A stretch of DNA of 64,000 nucleotides from Nostoc sp. CHAB 5824 (GTDB taxonomy: Bacteria; Cyanobacteriota; Cyanobacteriia; Cyanobacteriales; Nostocaceae): the NCBI RefSeq assembly GCF_020829665.1, contig NZ_JAIVFT010000001.1, forward strand, positions 62,001 through 126,000, in the 5' to 3' direction. Shown here one piece after another: positions 38,136 to 47,313 of the stretch. The notes under the pieces are model-generated. The model ran no database searches. It saw nothing but the letters and a program-made list of their open reading frames with translations, and was not told the origin of the DNA. The number at the start of each line of letters is the position of its first letter. Within the stretch, counting starts at the first letter, position 1. The position numbers and the translations under genes are program-made.

Positions 38136-39207
38136 CGTGTTTAATGTAATGAGCGCTTCTAGTAAATTAAGAAGCTTTATGCTGATAAATATATTTATTA
38201 TTTTCAGTTTTCCAGCAAACCTCACGCAACTCAGCGTTAACTTCTAATTAAAATGAGAAGATTAATCATAAAATTTCCATTGCGAGTAAAACACTTTCAA
38301 TTATGACCCTTAACATCTAATAGTAGGGTGCAAGATGTTGGGTCATCTAATGATGGTCTATGGTTTGTAAAACACCTTTCGTCGATAGATTCTTCGACTG
38401 AACCCAGTGCGTAAAATAGAAAAATGCTTGAGTTTTTTACTAAAATTTGACTCAGGAGCAGAGGATACTGGTAAAAAGGGTTTACGCTGCCATCCAAGTG
38501 CAAAGCCAAAAACGCTCTAACTTTGGTCTGTTGAGGATAGTTCCAAAAACAGTTTACCGAAGTTTTAATCTGTAACTTAAAATACCGCCCAATTTTACGT
38601 AACCCTTGCCTTTGGGTAATTATGGACTATTCTGTGCCGTAATTCATATAGGGTTACGAAACATATGGGAAAATCTTGATTTGTTGACCACACTGGTGAG
38701 GGTTCTCGTAAGATAGACTATTGCTCAAAGAAAGTGTCCATTAAGACCCCCCAAACAACAAATTAATCAGGTATAGTCTGACAAGTAAATTCTTGCTTAC
38801 TTCAACCTTAAGGATAAGTAAGTATAAGGTAAATTTTGTGTCTAAAGTTGCAATTATCCCTAATGGTGAAACCTATTAACAATATTATTGAGGCAGATAA
38901 GATGCGCTGTAGTGTGTCTTTACAAGTTATGACCTATGTTGAGAAGAATGAAGAGATTAATGTCTGGTTGAAGTTATACAGAGCAGTTTTAGATAAATGT
39001 AGGTATACTTCTCTAGAATTGGCTGTGCGATCAGCTGCGTTAAAAGCTTATCCCATAGCAAATTTTCGCACTGCCAATTCTGTTAGGCTTGGCAGTAGTG
39101 AAAACAATAAAGAACAGTGCCATAGTATTGTGGCACTGTCAAACTATAGTTGACTCTTAGGTGAATAACACCTGAAAAAGTCGTTTATCTACCCTTTTAC
39201 AAATCCA
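38136..39207. other. ftsQ-ftsZ spacer with regulatory potential
   Basis: An unusually long spacer that must hold the ftsZ promoter(s). One plus-strand open frame starts at ATG 38863 and ends at 39153 (97 residues, MVKPINNIIEADKMRCSVS at the start); it could be a small gene or chance. No strong hairpin or operator was identified. Confidence 0.45.
38863..39153 (+). CDS. Doubtful small gene upstream of ftsZ
   Basis: Ninety-six residues with mixed charge (TYVEKNEEINVWLKLYRAVL, ELAVRSAALKAYPIANF) and no known motif. There is no ribosome-binding sequence before the ATG. Its end lies 55 bases before the ftsZ ATG. Composition is plausible but nothing else supports it. Confidence 0.25.
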   Translation: MVKPINNIIEADKMRCSVSLQVMTYVEKNEEINVWLKLYRAVLDKCRYTSLELAVRSAALKAYPIANFRTANSVRLGSSENNKEQCHSIVALSNYS

Positions 39208-40512
39208 ATGACACTTGATAATAACCAAGGACTCACCTATAAAAATTCCCAATCTACGGGACAGCCGGGGTTCTCTCTGGCAGTTAACTCGACTAATCCC
39301 TTTAATAACTCTGGGTTGAACTTCGGACAAAATCACGATAATAAGAAAATCTCCGCGGAAAATAGCCGAATTGGCGAGATTGTTCCTGGTCGGGTTGCCA
39401 ACATCAAAGTAATTGGTGTCGGTGGTGGCGGTGGCAATGCCGTTAACCGCATGATTGAATCTGATGTCTCTGGGGTAGAATTTTGGTCAATTAACACTGA
39501 TGCCCAAGCTCTTACCTTAGCTGGCGCTCCAAGTAGATTGCAAATTGGACAGAAGCTAACACGGGGTTTAGGAGCAGGTGGTAATCCTGCCATCGGTCAA
39601 AAGGCAGCAGAGGAATCACGAGACGAAATTGCTACAGCTTTAGAAGGTGCAGACCTAGTATTTATCACTGCTGGTATGGGGGGTGGTACTGGAACAGGTG
39701 CAGCGCCGATTGTAGCAGAAGTAGCAAAAGAAATGGGTGCTCTGACTGTTGGTGTAGTCACACGTCCATTTGTCTTTGAGGGACGCCGCCGTACCAGCCA
39801 AGCGGAAGAAGGTATTCAAGGACTAAAAAGTAGAGTAGATACACTGATCATTATTCCTAACAACAAACTGCTGGAAGTGATCCCCGAACAAACGCCTGTG
39901 CAAGAAGCTTTTCGTTATGCAGATGATGTACTGCGTCAAGGGGTGCAAGGTATTTCTGATATCATCACAATCCCCGGTTTGGTAAACGTTGACTTTGCTG
40001 ATGTTCGAGCAGTAATGGCAGATGCGGGATCGGCATTGATGGGAATTGGAGTGAGTTCTGGAAAATCTAGAGCCAGAGAAGCTGCGATCGCAGCTATTTC
40101 TTCACCATTACTAGAATGTTCTATTGAAGGTGCCAGAGGTGTTGTATTTAATATTACGGGTGGTACTGACCTGACTTTGCATGAAGTAAATGCAGCCGCA
40201 GAAGCAATCTATGAAGTAGTTGATCCCAACGCCAATATTATTTTTGGGGCTGTAATTGATGACAGACTCCAAGGTGAAGTAAGAATTACTGTAATTGCTA
40301 CCGGATTTACAGGTGAAATGCAAGCTGTGCAACAACAAAGCGTGGCTAACGTTCGAGTAGCACCTAATACCTCCAAGCGACCAACAACACAGCAACCCGC
40401 AGTTAATCCTCCAACTTCATCTCCAACTCCAACTCCAATTCCAGAACCAAAAGAAAAACCAGGATTAGATATACCCGATTTTCTGAGAAACCGAAGTAAA
40501 CCACGGAATTAA
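39208..40512 (+). CDS. ftsZ: Cell division protein FtsZ
   Basis: A 434-residue tubulin-like GTPase that forms the division ring. GTP-binding motifs: [13 protein letters not shown] near residue 72, the tubulin signature [10 protein letters not shown] near 157, and the T7 loop [11 protein letters not shown]. The N-terminus has a variable extension of about 60 residues, common in filamentous cyanobacteria. The C-terminal linker is Pro/Thr-rich, and the protein ends in the conserved docking peptide ([11 protein letters not shown]). No ribosome-binding sequence is obvious. ftsQ lies upstream. Confidence 0.97.
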   Translation: MTLDNNQGLTYKNSQSTGQPGFSLAVNSTNPFNNSGLNFGQNHDNKKISAENSRIGEIVPGRVANIKVIGVGGGGGNAVNRMIESDVSGVEFWSINTDAQALTLAGAPSRLQIGQKLTRGLGAGGNPAIGQKAAEESRDEIATALEGADLVFITAGMGGGTGTGAAPIVAEVAKEMGALTVGVVTRPFVFEGRRRTSQAEEGIQGLKSRVDTLIIIPNNKLLEVIPEQTPVQEAFRYADDVLRQGVQGISDIITIPGLVNVDFADVRAVMADAGSALMGIGVSSGKSRAREAAIAAISSPLLECSIEGARGVVFNITGGTDLTLHEVNAAAEAIYEVVDPNANIIFGAVIDDRLQGEVRITVIATGFTGEMQAVQQQSVANVRVAPNTSKRPTTQQPAVNPPTSSPTPTPIPEPKEKPGLDIPDFLRNRSKPRN

Positions 40513-40950
40513 AAGATTTTGGATTTGAGGTTTTAGATTAAATTAGCAGTCTCAGGTTAGGCTGAGTGCTGTATAAAATCTGCTAGTTCCAGAGTTTTAC
40601 TAAGGGCAGGGGTAAGCAATCTGTTGCCATCCCCAATCTTGCTAATGGGTAAAAAACTCGTTAACGCTACTTTAATAGAAATAGAATGAACTTGGGCAGG
40701 AGTCTGCTGGCTCACATGTCCAGCTATGCTTTTGGAACAATAAAGAAGAATACCTGTCCGACTACAGATGCGATGCCGAATAGCCCCTCGTAGTCATTGC
40801 TACATCTACCCCCGCGATTCATTAAACTCATATACGGTTCAAGTAAGTATATTTACTTAAATTAATTTGCGTGGGTAACTCGCCCACGCAAGCGTCCGAA
40901 GGAAGTCTGTTTCCTGGAAAATAAGACACGAAGCAAAAAATAAATGTAAA
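40513..40950. other. Convergent spacer with a stem-loop
   Basis: Contains TGCGTGGG-TAACTCG-CCCACGCA at 40868-40890, which can end transcription from ftsZ on the plus strand and from gshB on the minus. No gene found. Confidence 0.55.
40868..40890. terminator. Stem-loop between ftsZ and gshB
   Basis: An eight-base perfect stem with a seven-base loop between two convergent genes. There is no run of T after either arm, so its role as a terminator is inferred from position. Confidence 0.45.
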
Positions 40951-41925
40951 TTATTTTTTACTTTTTATTGTCTGTTCAATCCATTGAATAACCTGATGAC
41001 CAAGGTGAGTCCCATCTAAGCGATCAATTTCACGAATTCCAGTAGGACTAGTGACGTTAACTTCAGTTAAGTAGCCACCAATAATATCAATACCTACAAA
41101 AATTAAGCCGTCTTGGCGTAACCGTTCGGCTATTTGGGTACAAATTTCATACTCTCTTGGGGTAATTTCGGTTTGAGCGACTGTGCCACCAGTCGCCATA
41201 TTATTGCGAAAATCAGTTCCGCTAGAGAGGCGATTGAGTGCACCAATCGGTTCGCCATTAAGCAGGATAATTCGCTTATCTCCTTCTTTTGCCTCCGGTA
41301 AATAGGTTTGTACCATTACTGGCACTCGACCTTGAAGAGTACTGAGTTCGACAATAGAGTTAAAATTGCGATCGCCTGATTGCAAAAACAAAATTCCTTC
41401 CCCAGCTTTGTTTCCCAGTGGTTTGAGAACCGCAGCACCCTTTGCTTCGACAAATTGCCGGATAACCTGCTTATCAGCGCTGACAATCGTTTCTGGAATC
41501 GCTTTGGTAAACTGGAGGGCATACATTTTTTCATTTGCCCCTCGGATGCCGCTAGGACTGTTAATCACCAGGGTTTTATTTTGGTCAATGTAATCCAGAA
41601 TGTAGGTGGCATAGAGGTAGGAATCATTGACAGGTGGATCTGTCCGCATAAATACGGCGTCCATTGTCTCTAAAGAAGTTAAGCAGGAATCGCTCAACTT
41701 ATACCAAGGATTCGCCGCTACCCAGCGTCCATCCACTAACTGCACTGGTACAAGTTCGACTCGCTGTAGGACAGCCCAAGCTTTGCCCTCCACCACACTC
41801 AGCAGATTTGCCTGAGTCACCCAAACTTCGTGTCCCAGGATTTGCGCTGCTTCAATTAGGGCAACACTGGTATCATGACACGGGTCAAGTTGATGGATGG
41901 GATCAATGATAAAAGCCAGTTTCAC
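40951..41925 (-). CDS. gshB: Glutathione synthetase
   Basis: A 324-residue ATP-grasp enzyme joining gamma-glutamylcysteine and glycine to make glutathione. N-terminal MKLAFIIDPIHQLDPCHDTS, DAVFMRTDPPVNDSYLYATY, INSPSGIRGANEKMYAL, the ATP-grasp GAAVLKPLGNKAGEGILFL, and C-terminal FVGIDIIGGYLTEVNVTSPTGIREID are family hallmarks. Length is normal. A glutaredoxin gene lies 246 bases upstream on the same strand, a pairing common in cyanobacteria. Confidence 0.97.
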   Translation of the reverse strand: MKLAFIIDPIHQLDPCHDTSVALIEAAQILGHEVWVTQANLLSVVEGKAWAVLQRVELVPVQLVDGRWVAANPWYKLSDSCLTSLETMDAVFMRTDPPVNDSYLYATYILDYIDQNKTLVINSPSGIRGANEKMYALQFTKAIPETIVSADKQVIRQFVEAKGAAVLKPLGNKAGEGILFLQSGDRNFNSIVELSTLQGRVPVMVQTYLPEAKEGDKRIILLNGEPIGALNRLSSGTDFRNNMATGGTVAQTEITPREYEICTQIAERLRQDGLIFVGIDIIGGYLTEVNVTSPTGIREIDRLDGTHLGHQVIQWIEQTIKSKK

Positions 41926-42171
41926 CCTTTATACCTCAATCACCAAGAAATTAAATGGTTATTCAATTATTATCTCTTGATGCTCTCACCAATTGACGTA
42001 TATGTGTACTACTGAGTAGAACCTGGAGGGTAAAGTCTTGTAGACAGATATCGCTTTTGTGGTAACAAAGTCTGTAAACAAGGCAGCTTGTTGCTCTGCC
42101 TTCCAGAGTTGTAGCGACTGCCGTGTAATTTGCAGCGGCTTGTCGCTAGCTTCTGGCAATATCTTCAGAGC

Positions 42172-42444
42172 CTACACGCTATTGCTAGAAGCTAGTAGCT
42201 CATCCAGCTTGCCTTGACTATCTAAAGCGTGGATATCATCACAACCACCAATATGATCATCATTGATGAAAATTTGCGGTAAAGAGCGCCGTCCATTTGC
42301 CCTTTGAGCCATTTTATTTCTGGCTGCTTCATCTCCATCAATGCTGTATTCGATAAATTCAACACCCTTGTTTTTAAGCAAACTTTTGGCACGGATACAA
42401 AATGGGCAAGTTCTCCAAGTGTAAATTTCTACTTTTGCAGCCAT
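42172..42444 (-). CDS. grxC: Glutaredoxin 3
   Basis: A 90-residue thioredoxin-fold protein with the dithiol site TCPFCIRAK (Cys 13 and Cys 16) and the cis-Pro loop in RSLPQIFINDDHIGGCDD, plus the GSH-binding GG-x-DD. It uses glutathione to reduce disulfides. It is upstream of gshB in the same direction, a functional match. The intervening 246 bases include small hairpins, so separate transcription cannot be excluded. Confidence 0.95.
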   Translation of the reverse strand: MAAKVEIYTWRTCPFCIRAKSLLKNKGVEFIEYSIDGDEAARNKMAQRANGRRSLPQIFINDDHIGGCDDIHALDSQGKLDELLASSNSV

Positions 42445-42762
42445 AAAGTCCTCAAATTGATTTCATACTTCTTAATTTTAGAACTTTGCCACTGACTATG
42501 GCTGGGTAGACTATTGTTATTTTGCATCCGACTTAACAAGCTAATAATATTTCGGTTTAAATGCTAAGAATGTCAGTAATTCTATTGACATTGTTTCTAT
42601 CGCTGAAAGTTTTTTCAGTAGTAGCACTAGTTAAAAAGCAGGAATTATCTAAGTGAGTTCTAGTTTAGCATTTCTTACCTTTAACAAAAATTGGTTTAGA
42701 AGTGCTTATGCTCCTCTAAACCCATATTTAAGCTCCCTCCTACTAAAACTCAGCAATGTGGT
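42445..42762. other. Spacer between the PEP-CTERM gene and grxC
   Basis: AT-rich. One short hairpin AATGTCA...TGACATT at 42569-42592. The region should carry the grxC promoter on the left and the 3' end of the PEP-CTERM gene on the right. No gene seen. Confidence 0.5.
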
Positions 42763-43677
42763 TTAATTTTGGGAAATATTTTTTTTGCTTTTCTTCTGGA
42801 GTCCGAAAATACCCAAGGCAAATAATCCTAAGGCTGCGGTTGTACTGGGTTCAGGCACTTCTTTCGGTTGAGGTGTAGGTGCAGGAGGGTTATAGTAAGG
42901 CGGTACTGAGGGTGCGGGTGCTGGCGCGGGTGCTGGCGTAGGTGCTGGCGCTGGTGCGGGTGCTGGTGCGGGTGCTGGCGCTGGTGCGGGTGCTGGCGTG
43001 GGTGCGGGTGCTGGCGCTGGCGCTGGTGCGGGTGCGGGAGCTGGCGCTGGTGCGGGTGCGGGAGCTGGCGCTGGTGTTGGTGATATGCCTGCAAGTTTGC
43101 TACTTCCCGAACGGCTAGAACCTGGAAGTCCTACACTCATTACACGCAAGCCAAAGTCTTGATTGAAGAACTGATCAAGATTTAAGGCTGCTGTACTGTG
43201 AGACAGGACAAAGGTTGCTGTTTGAAAGTCATCTCTCCCGCCCTTTAAACCTTGCTCACCAATTTCTACACCGTATTCAAATTTGTGGGTATTTCCATCA
43301 CCGTTCAGATTAGCTTGACCGACACTTTGAAGCTGTCCGGCGGTGTTATATGCAGTCTCCGTTATGGGTACGCCCAAACCTGTGACTTTGAGGCCAGATA
43401 GAAGCGAGTTATCTTTAATGTTGAAGAAGACTCCGCGTATATCGCCGATATTTTTGTAGGTTGAGTCAGTCAAAAATTCCACTTTAAACTGAACCTTTCC
43501 AGCACCCGCTACTGTGTCATCTAAAGTGTATTTAACTTGCAGCGGATCGCCTGTAAAGTTAGTGGCAGTGAAACTCATAGAGGCGGCATTAGCAGGGTTG
43601 AACGAAGAGGTAGATACAGCTATACCCGCAGCCGCTATCAAAGAAGATCCTAGCCGAATAGAAAATACTCTTGCCAT
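42763..43677 (-). CDS. PEP-CTERM exported protein with Pro/Ala repeat
   Basis: A 304-residue protein with a signal peptide (cut likely after NANAAS at about 31-33), a beta-rich domain (35-195) and a long PAPAPA low-complexity stretch (about 200-258). It ends in the sorting signal VPEPSTTAALGLFALGIFGLQKKSKK (PEP motif, one helix, basic tail). The Pro-Ala part comes from a GGTGCTGGC-type tandem DNA repeat. PEP-CTERM proteins are usually exported and processed by exosortase, ending in the exopolysaccharide or biofilm layer. An oxygenase gene of the prolyl-hydroxylase type lies 500 bases upstream. Confidence 0.9.
   Translation of the reverse strand: MARVFSIRLGSSLIAAAGIAVSTSSFNPANAASMSFTATNFTGDPLQVKYTLDDTVAGAGKVQFKVEFLTDSTYKNIGDIRGVFFNIKDNSLLSGLKVTGLGVPITETAYNTAGQLQSVGQANLNGDGNTHKFEYGVEIGEQGLKGGRDDFQTATFVLSHSTAALNLDQFFNQDFGLRVMSVGLPGSSRSGSSKLAGISPTPAPAPAPAPAPAPAPAPAPAPAPAPTPAPAPAPAPAPAPAPAPAPTPAPAPAPAPSVPPYYNPPAPTPQPKEVPEPSTTAALGLFALGIFGLQKKSKKNISQN
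42904..43080. repeat. Tandem GGTGCTGGC repeat coding for Pro-Ala
   Basis: About twenty 9-base units of GGTGC(T/G)GGC and variants read on the minus strand as alternating Pro-Ala. Such tracts vary in copy number, so length polymorphism is likely. Confidence 0.8.
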
Positions 43678-44172
43678 GATGTGATGTACTAAATAATAGT
43701 CGTTCTATGCAGAAATTTTTGTTAATTTCAACTTCAATTTTCTCCTTATATTTTTTAAGTGTCTGCTGTTTTTCACAGCTTTATTGATATCTTTATTAAT
43801 GGGTTTATTTCTATAAATAATTATTGAATAGATAGTATTAACACTTAGATGAACAAGTTTGTTTATCACTAAAAATATTAAATTTGTTTTTTGCCATATA
43901 CTGCATGTGCAACAAATACTATAAGAATAAATACCGTTTAATATTGGCTTTATAAATTGAAAAATTTTTGCACTGCAAACTAAGCCTCTTCAATGCCTAT
44001 CGCATAAGAGCTTTTAAAAATTATGTGTGGACGAGACAATAAAAATGCTTTCCACAAAAAGTAGAACTAATTTAAGCAACCATAGATTTTACCAGAGGGT
44101 TGAGTCAGGTGTATTTACCTAACTCGACCCTCTGGTAATTGCCGAAGGTATTGTCTAACTGCTTAAATTCGC
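43678..44172. other. Spacer before the PEP-CTERM gene, with a long stem-loop
   Basis: AT-rich leader of the PEP-CTERM gene. The stem-loop listed at 44090-44137 follows the stop of the oxygenase gene and likely ends its transcript. No gene in the gap. Confidence 0.55.
44090..44137 (-). terminator. Strong stem-loop after the oxygenase gene
   Basis: Twenty-one-base arms (taccagagggttgagtcagg.. / ..cctaactcgaccctctggta) with two wobble positions and a six-base loop. Position 36 bases past the oxygenase stop suggests termination or 3'-end protection, although no T tract follows. Confidence 0.65.
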
Positions 44173-45054
44173 TTATCGACGTATCCAGCCGTTGATTGTA
44201 AAACGGCTATCAGCAAAAGCTTTAGACGGACAAATCACAGGCTTCACTTCGTGCATATATCGGCTGATGAAAAATACAATACTATTGTTGCGCGGTTCAA
44301 TAGTCTTAAAAGACTCTGCATTGACATAAAAGTTATTTTCAATTTTGCTGTCATAAATTAGTAATTCACCGCCAGAAAACTGCTTTGGCTCTCGATTAAA
44401 GTAATAAACGTATGTAATTTCTCTTGTAGCAGTTTCTGGGCTGCCATTGTCATTATGGATTTTGTAATAATTACCATGATTATGTGCAGTTAGTTGGCTT
44501 TCAATTTGTGATACAGAAAATGATGGTAAGTTTAATTTGCTCATGATATCAGGAATCATTGCTTGAATTCTCTTTAATATCAGTTCAGAAAATTCAGGGA
44601 ATGAGTAGATAACCATTGATTGGCGATAGTTAATATCGTTTGTAGAAGTATTGCTTGGCAAGAAAGCCGACTCTTTTTCCAGAACGTATTTGATTAAGTG
44701 TTTGTGTTCTTCTGGTTTAAGGAAATTATCTATTTGTATATAATCAGAAGCCAAAATATAATCATTTTGAAGTTGTATTTCCTCTGATTGCTGTACAAAG
44801 ATTGGGGGTTCTGTAACCACGCCTATAAGATGTTCACTAGGAAAAGACAAAACCGAACGGCCTTCATTGATAGGAATTTGGAATAAATTCTGTAAATCAG
44901 ATTCTTGTTTGTAGGCACGAGCTACAATTGTTGTTAAAAGACTATTCAGTACAGGTGCATCTGATTTTAAATAAACGGTGTATTTATGTCCTCCAGTTAA
45001 AAGAAGCTGTACTTTGACATCTTTCGACTCAAACTGTTGTGAAACTAATTGCAT
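44173..45054 (-). CDS. 2-oxoglutarate/Fe(II) dioxygenase, prolyl-4-hydroxylase-like
   Basis: A 293-residue protein. The C-terminal half is a 2OG-Fe(II) oxygenase: YYKIHNDNGSPE (His 200, Asp 202), YVYYFNREPKQFSGGELLIYDS, MHEVKPV (His 268) and an Arg near 284 for 2-oxoglutarate. The jelly-roll order matches prolyl-4-hydroxylases and SM-20. The N-terminal 100 residues are a separate domain (VQLLLTGGHKYTVYLKSDAP) I do not recognise. Substrate unknown; the nearby Pro-rich PEP-CTERM protein is a possible target, purely by position. Followed by a strong stem-loop, so it is its own transcription unit. Confidence 0.85.
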   Translation of the reverse strand: MQLVSQQFESKDVKVQLLLTGGHKYTVYLKSDAPVLNSLLTTIVARAYKQESDLQNLFQIPINEGRSVLSFPSEHLIGVVTEPPIFVQQSEEIQLQNDYILASDYIQIDNFLKPEEHKHLIKYVLEKESAFLPSNTSTNDINYRQSMVIYSFPEFSELILKRIQAMIPDIMSKLNLPSFSVSQIESQLTAHNHGNYYKIHNDNGSPETATREITYVYYFNREPKQFSGGELLIYDSKIENNFYVNAESFKTIEPRNNSIVFFISRYMHEVKPVICPSKAFADSRFTINGWIRR

Positions 45055-45400
45055 ATACCTTCCTTGCTATGATGTTGATAACTGAGAGAATTTTAAAAGT
45101 TCTCGTGAAAGGCCAATACAGTACTTCTAAAATTAATTAATAACCAGTTCAGAGCTTAAAGCCTTATAGACCATTAGACTTTATTCACAAAATAAATGTA
45201 ATTACTGTATTAGTTACAAACAGAAAAATACCATCAATCAATTGTTGTAGCACGTATTTTCCAACATTGTCATTCAGCAAATTCCACATAATCCGATAAA
45301 GCTTTAGTAAAGTAGAAATATCTGTTATATTCAATAAAAAACGCCGCAGTTAATATAACTACGGCATTTTAAAGTAAAAAATAAAAATTCCTTTCGATCT
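45055..45400. other. Spacer with the hflX terminator
   Basis: AT-rich leader of the oxygenase gene. The right end holds the hflX terminator (45336-45366). No gene seen. Confidence 0.55.
45336..45366 (-). terminator. Rho-independent terminator of hflX
   Basis: Minus-strand hairpin TGCCGTAGTTA-TAT-TAACTGCGGCG (two G-U pairs) followed by six T residues, 35 bases past the hflX stop. A textbook intrinsic terminator. Confidence 0.88.
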
Positions 45401-46993
45401 TTACCGAGGGTCAACGGCATATTCAATCAGCTGGGCAAGGCGCTGACGTAGAGTTTCTAATCCCAAGCGCTGACTGGCTGAAATAAATACCGCTAGGGGG
45501 AATTCTTCTCTAGCTAAAGCCAGTGTCTCACTATCGGCTTGATCAATCTTGTTAAAAATCACTAGTGCCGGGCCAGGAGTTATTGGCATTTGCGCCAAGA
45601 TTTCTCTGACTGAGCGAATATGACGTAACCAAGCTGGGTGGGACAAATCAACCAAGTGTAGTAGGGCATCGGCTTCTGTGACTTCCTCTAAGGTGGCGCG
45701 AAAGGCATCCATTAACGATGCAGGCAGTTCGTGTATAAACCCTACCGTATCTGTAATCAGAATTTCTTGAGGTTGATCAGCTTCGCCATGAGGAATCACC
45801 AGGCGGCGCGTGGTGGGATCGAGAGTCGCAAATAGCTGGTCGGCTGTATAAACTTCTGCATTCGTAAGAGCATTCAGCAAAGTGGACTTGCCAGCGTTGG
45901 TATATCCAACCAAAGCCACTGAGGGAACTTCTCGATGCTGTCGTCGCTGCCGTAACCGCGAACGATGTGCTTGCAACTGGTTGACTTCTTTTTGCAGTCG
46001 GGAAATACGCTGCCCAATGGCACGGCGTTCAGTTTCCAGTTTGGTTTCACCAGGGCCACGAGTCCCAATACCACCACCTAATCGGGACATTGTGCGACCT
46101 CTACCAGCTAGTCGCGGTTGCATGTATTCTAGCTGTGCTAGTTCTACTTGCAACTTACCAGCACGGGATTGAGCGCGTTGGGCAAAGATATCCAAAATCA
46201 CTTCGGTGCGGTCAACCACCCGAATCCCAATTTGCATTTCTAAGTTGCGGACTTGGGAGGGTGAAAGGTCGCGGTCGAAGACGACGAGATTGACTCCTAG
46301 TGTTTGGGCAGTTAGGGCAATTTCTTGCACCTTACCTTCGCCTACTACGGTTTGGGGATGAATGCGCGATCGCTTTTGTTGTATTGTCTGTAATACATCT
46401 CCCCCAGCAGTATCAACTAACCGTGCCAATTCCATTAGGGTGTCTTGGAATTGTAGCGGAGTCACTTCACTGGTCATCAGCCCCACAATCAGCACGCGAT
46501 CATGATCAGAATCTACTTCCTGAGCGATAAATTCCCGCTGGAATTCCGCTTCCAGATTTTCCACCAAGTCTACTAAATCCTGCTCTGCCAGATCATCCAA
46601 GCCCAGAGGTGGCGATATGTTCCAACTTGGGGATTGGGTTTGGCTCTCTTCTACCTTAAGAGCAGCAGGACTAGTAATCAGGGTGCGAGACTCTTGGGGT
46701 GTCAGATGAGCTAGATAAGCTTCTTTGACATACCCAGTCGCACCGCCTCCCCGCCGTGTAAATCCCGTTCCGGTAATGTTTAGTACAACTAGGGCATCTA
46801 AGCGTTGCAGTGCCATAGCCGTGAGTGCCGCTTCATTTGGCGGTTCTGGCTTGAGATGAGTGGCAATACAACGAATACCGCTGAGTCGTTCTGCACCGTA
46901 ACGGGGCAATTCCAGCGGTGGTATTTGTGTTTGACGCGGTGTGCCTACCCCGACGCGAATTACTTGTCCGCGACGGTTGATGTAGGCGCACAC
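45401..46993 (-). CDS. hflX: GTPase HflX
   Basis: A ribosome-associated GTPase that rescues or splits ribosomes under stress. Motifs: the N-terminal HflX domain (VVGEGKVQEIAL, LVVFDRDLSPSQVRNLE), the Gly-rich linker (RLGGGIGTRGPGETKLE), G1 GYTNAGKST, G3 DTVGF, G4 NKID and G5 SAS. From the GTG at 46993 the protein is 530 residues, but the same frame continues upstream to 47146 with sequence that fits the usual N-terminus of cyanobacterial HflX (IETIFGNLQGLKSSQLKQ). No ATG, GTG or TTG exists there. See the separate entry for that extension. Intrinsic terminator downstream. Confidence 0.95.
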   Translation of the reverse strand: MCAYINRRGQVIRVGVGTPRQTQIPPLELPRYGAERLSGIRCIATHLKPEPPNEAALTAMALQRLDALVVLNITGTGFTRRGGGATGYVKEAYLAHLTPQESRTLITSPAALKVEESQTQSPSWNISPPLGLDDLAEQDLVDLVENLEAEFQREFIAQEVDSDHDRVLIVGLMTSEVTPLQFQDTLMELARLVDTAGGDVLQTIQQKRSRIHPQTVVGEGKVQEIALTAQTLGVNLVVFDRDLSPSQVRNLEMQIGIRVVDRTEVILDIFAQRAQSRAGKLQVELAQLEYMQPRLAGRGRTMSRLGGGIGTRGPGETKLETERRAIGQRISRLQKEVNQLQAHRSRLRQRRQHREVPSVALVGYTNAGKSTLLNALTNAEVYTADQLFATLDPTTRRLVIPHGEADQPQEILITDTVGFIHELPASLMDAFRATLEEVTEADALLHLVDLSHPAWLRHIRSVREILAQMPITPGPALVIFNKIDQADSETLALAREEFPLAVFISASQRLGLETLRQRLAQLIEYAVDPR

Positions 46994-47146
46994 AGGCTGA
47001 TTGACTTCTGTGCTAATTGCTGCCAGACGCTGGGAAAACTCGGACGTGGTGATGCGATCGCCCGGTATACGCTGGTGATACAGCCGCTGTAGTTGCTTCA
47101 GCTGGCTGGACTTCAGACCTTGGAGATTTCCAAAAATAGTCTCTAT
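46994..47146 (-). other. Likely N-terminal extension of HflX with ATA in place of ATG
   Basis: Fifty-one codons in frame with hflX run from an ATA codon (47144-47146) with a TAA three codons before it. They encode IETIFGNLQGLKSSQLKQLQ, then RLYHQRIPGDRITTSEF, matching from memory the METIFGNLQG start of related proteins. Either ATA (a non-canonical start) is used, the start mutated and GTG 46993 replaces it, or a base was misread. No Shine-Dalgarno is near the ATA. Confidence 0.6.
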
Positions 47147-47313
47147 AGGCGTTTATGACCAGTTAAATGGCCCCCCGAATCCTTCTTATGTCTATTTTAC
47201 AACAGGGTTTAGGCTTCTATCTCTCTCCTTTGAGGGATGCATTGTGAATTAGTTCGCGGGGTATTGATTTGAAGCTATTTTGGTGGTGCTTGTCTACACC
47301 TTATTGAGCAATG

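Noticed and set aside
42828..43094. Minus-strand His/Gln/Pro-rich frame
   Set aside because: It is the second frame of the GGTGCTGGC repeat in the PEP-CTERM gene, not a separate protein.
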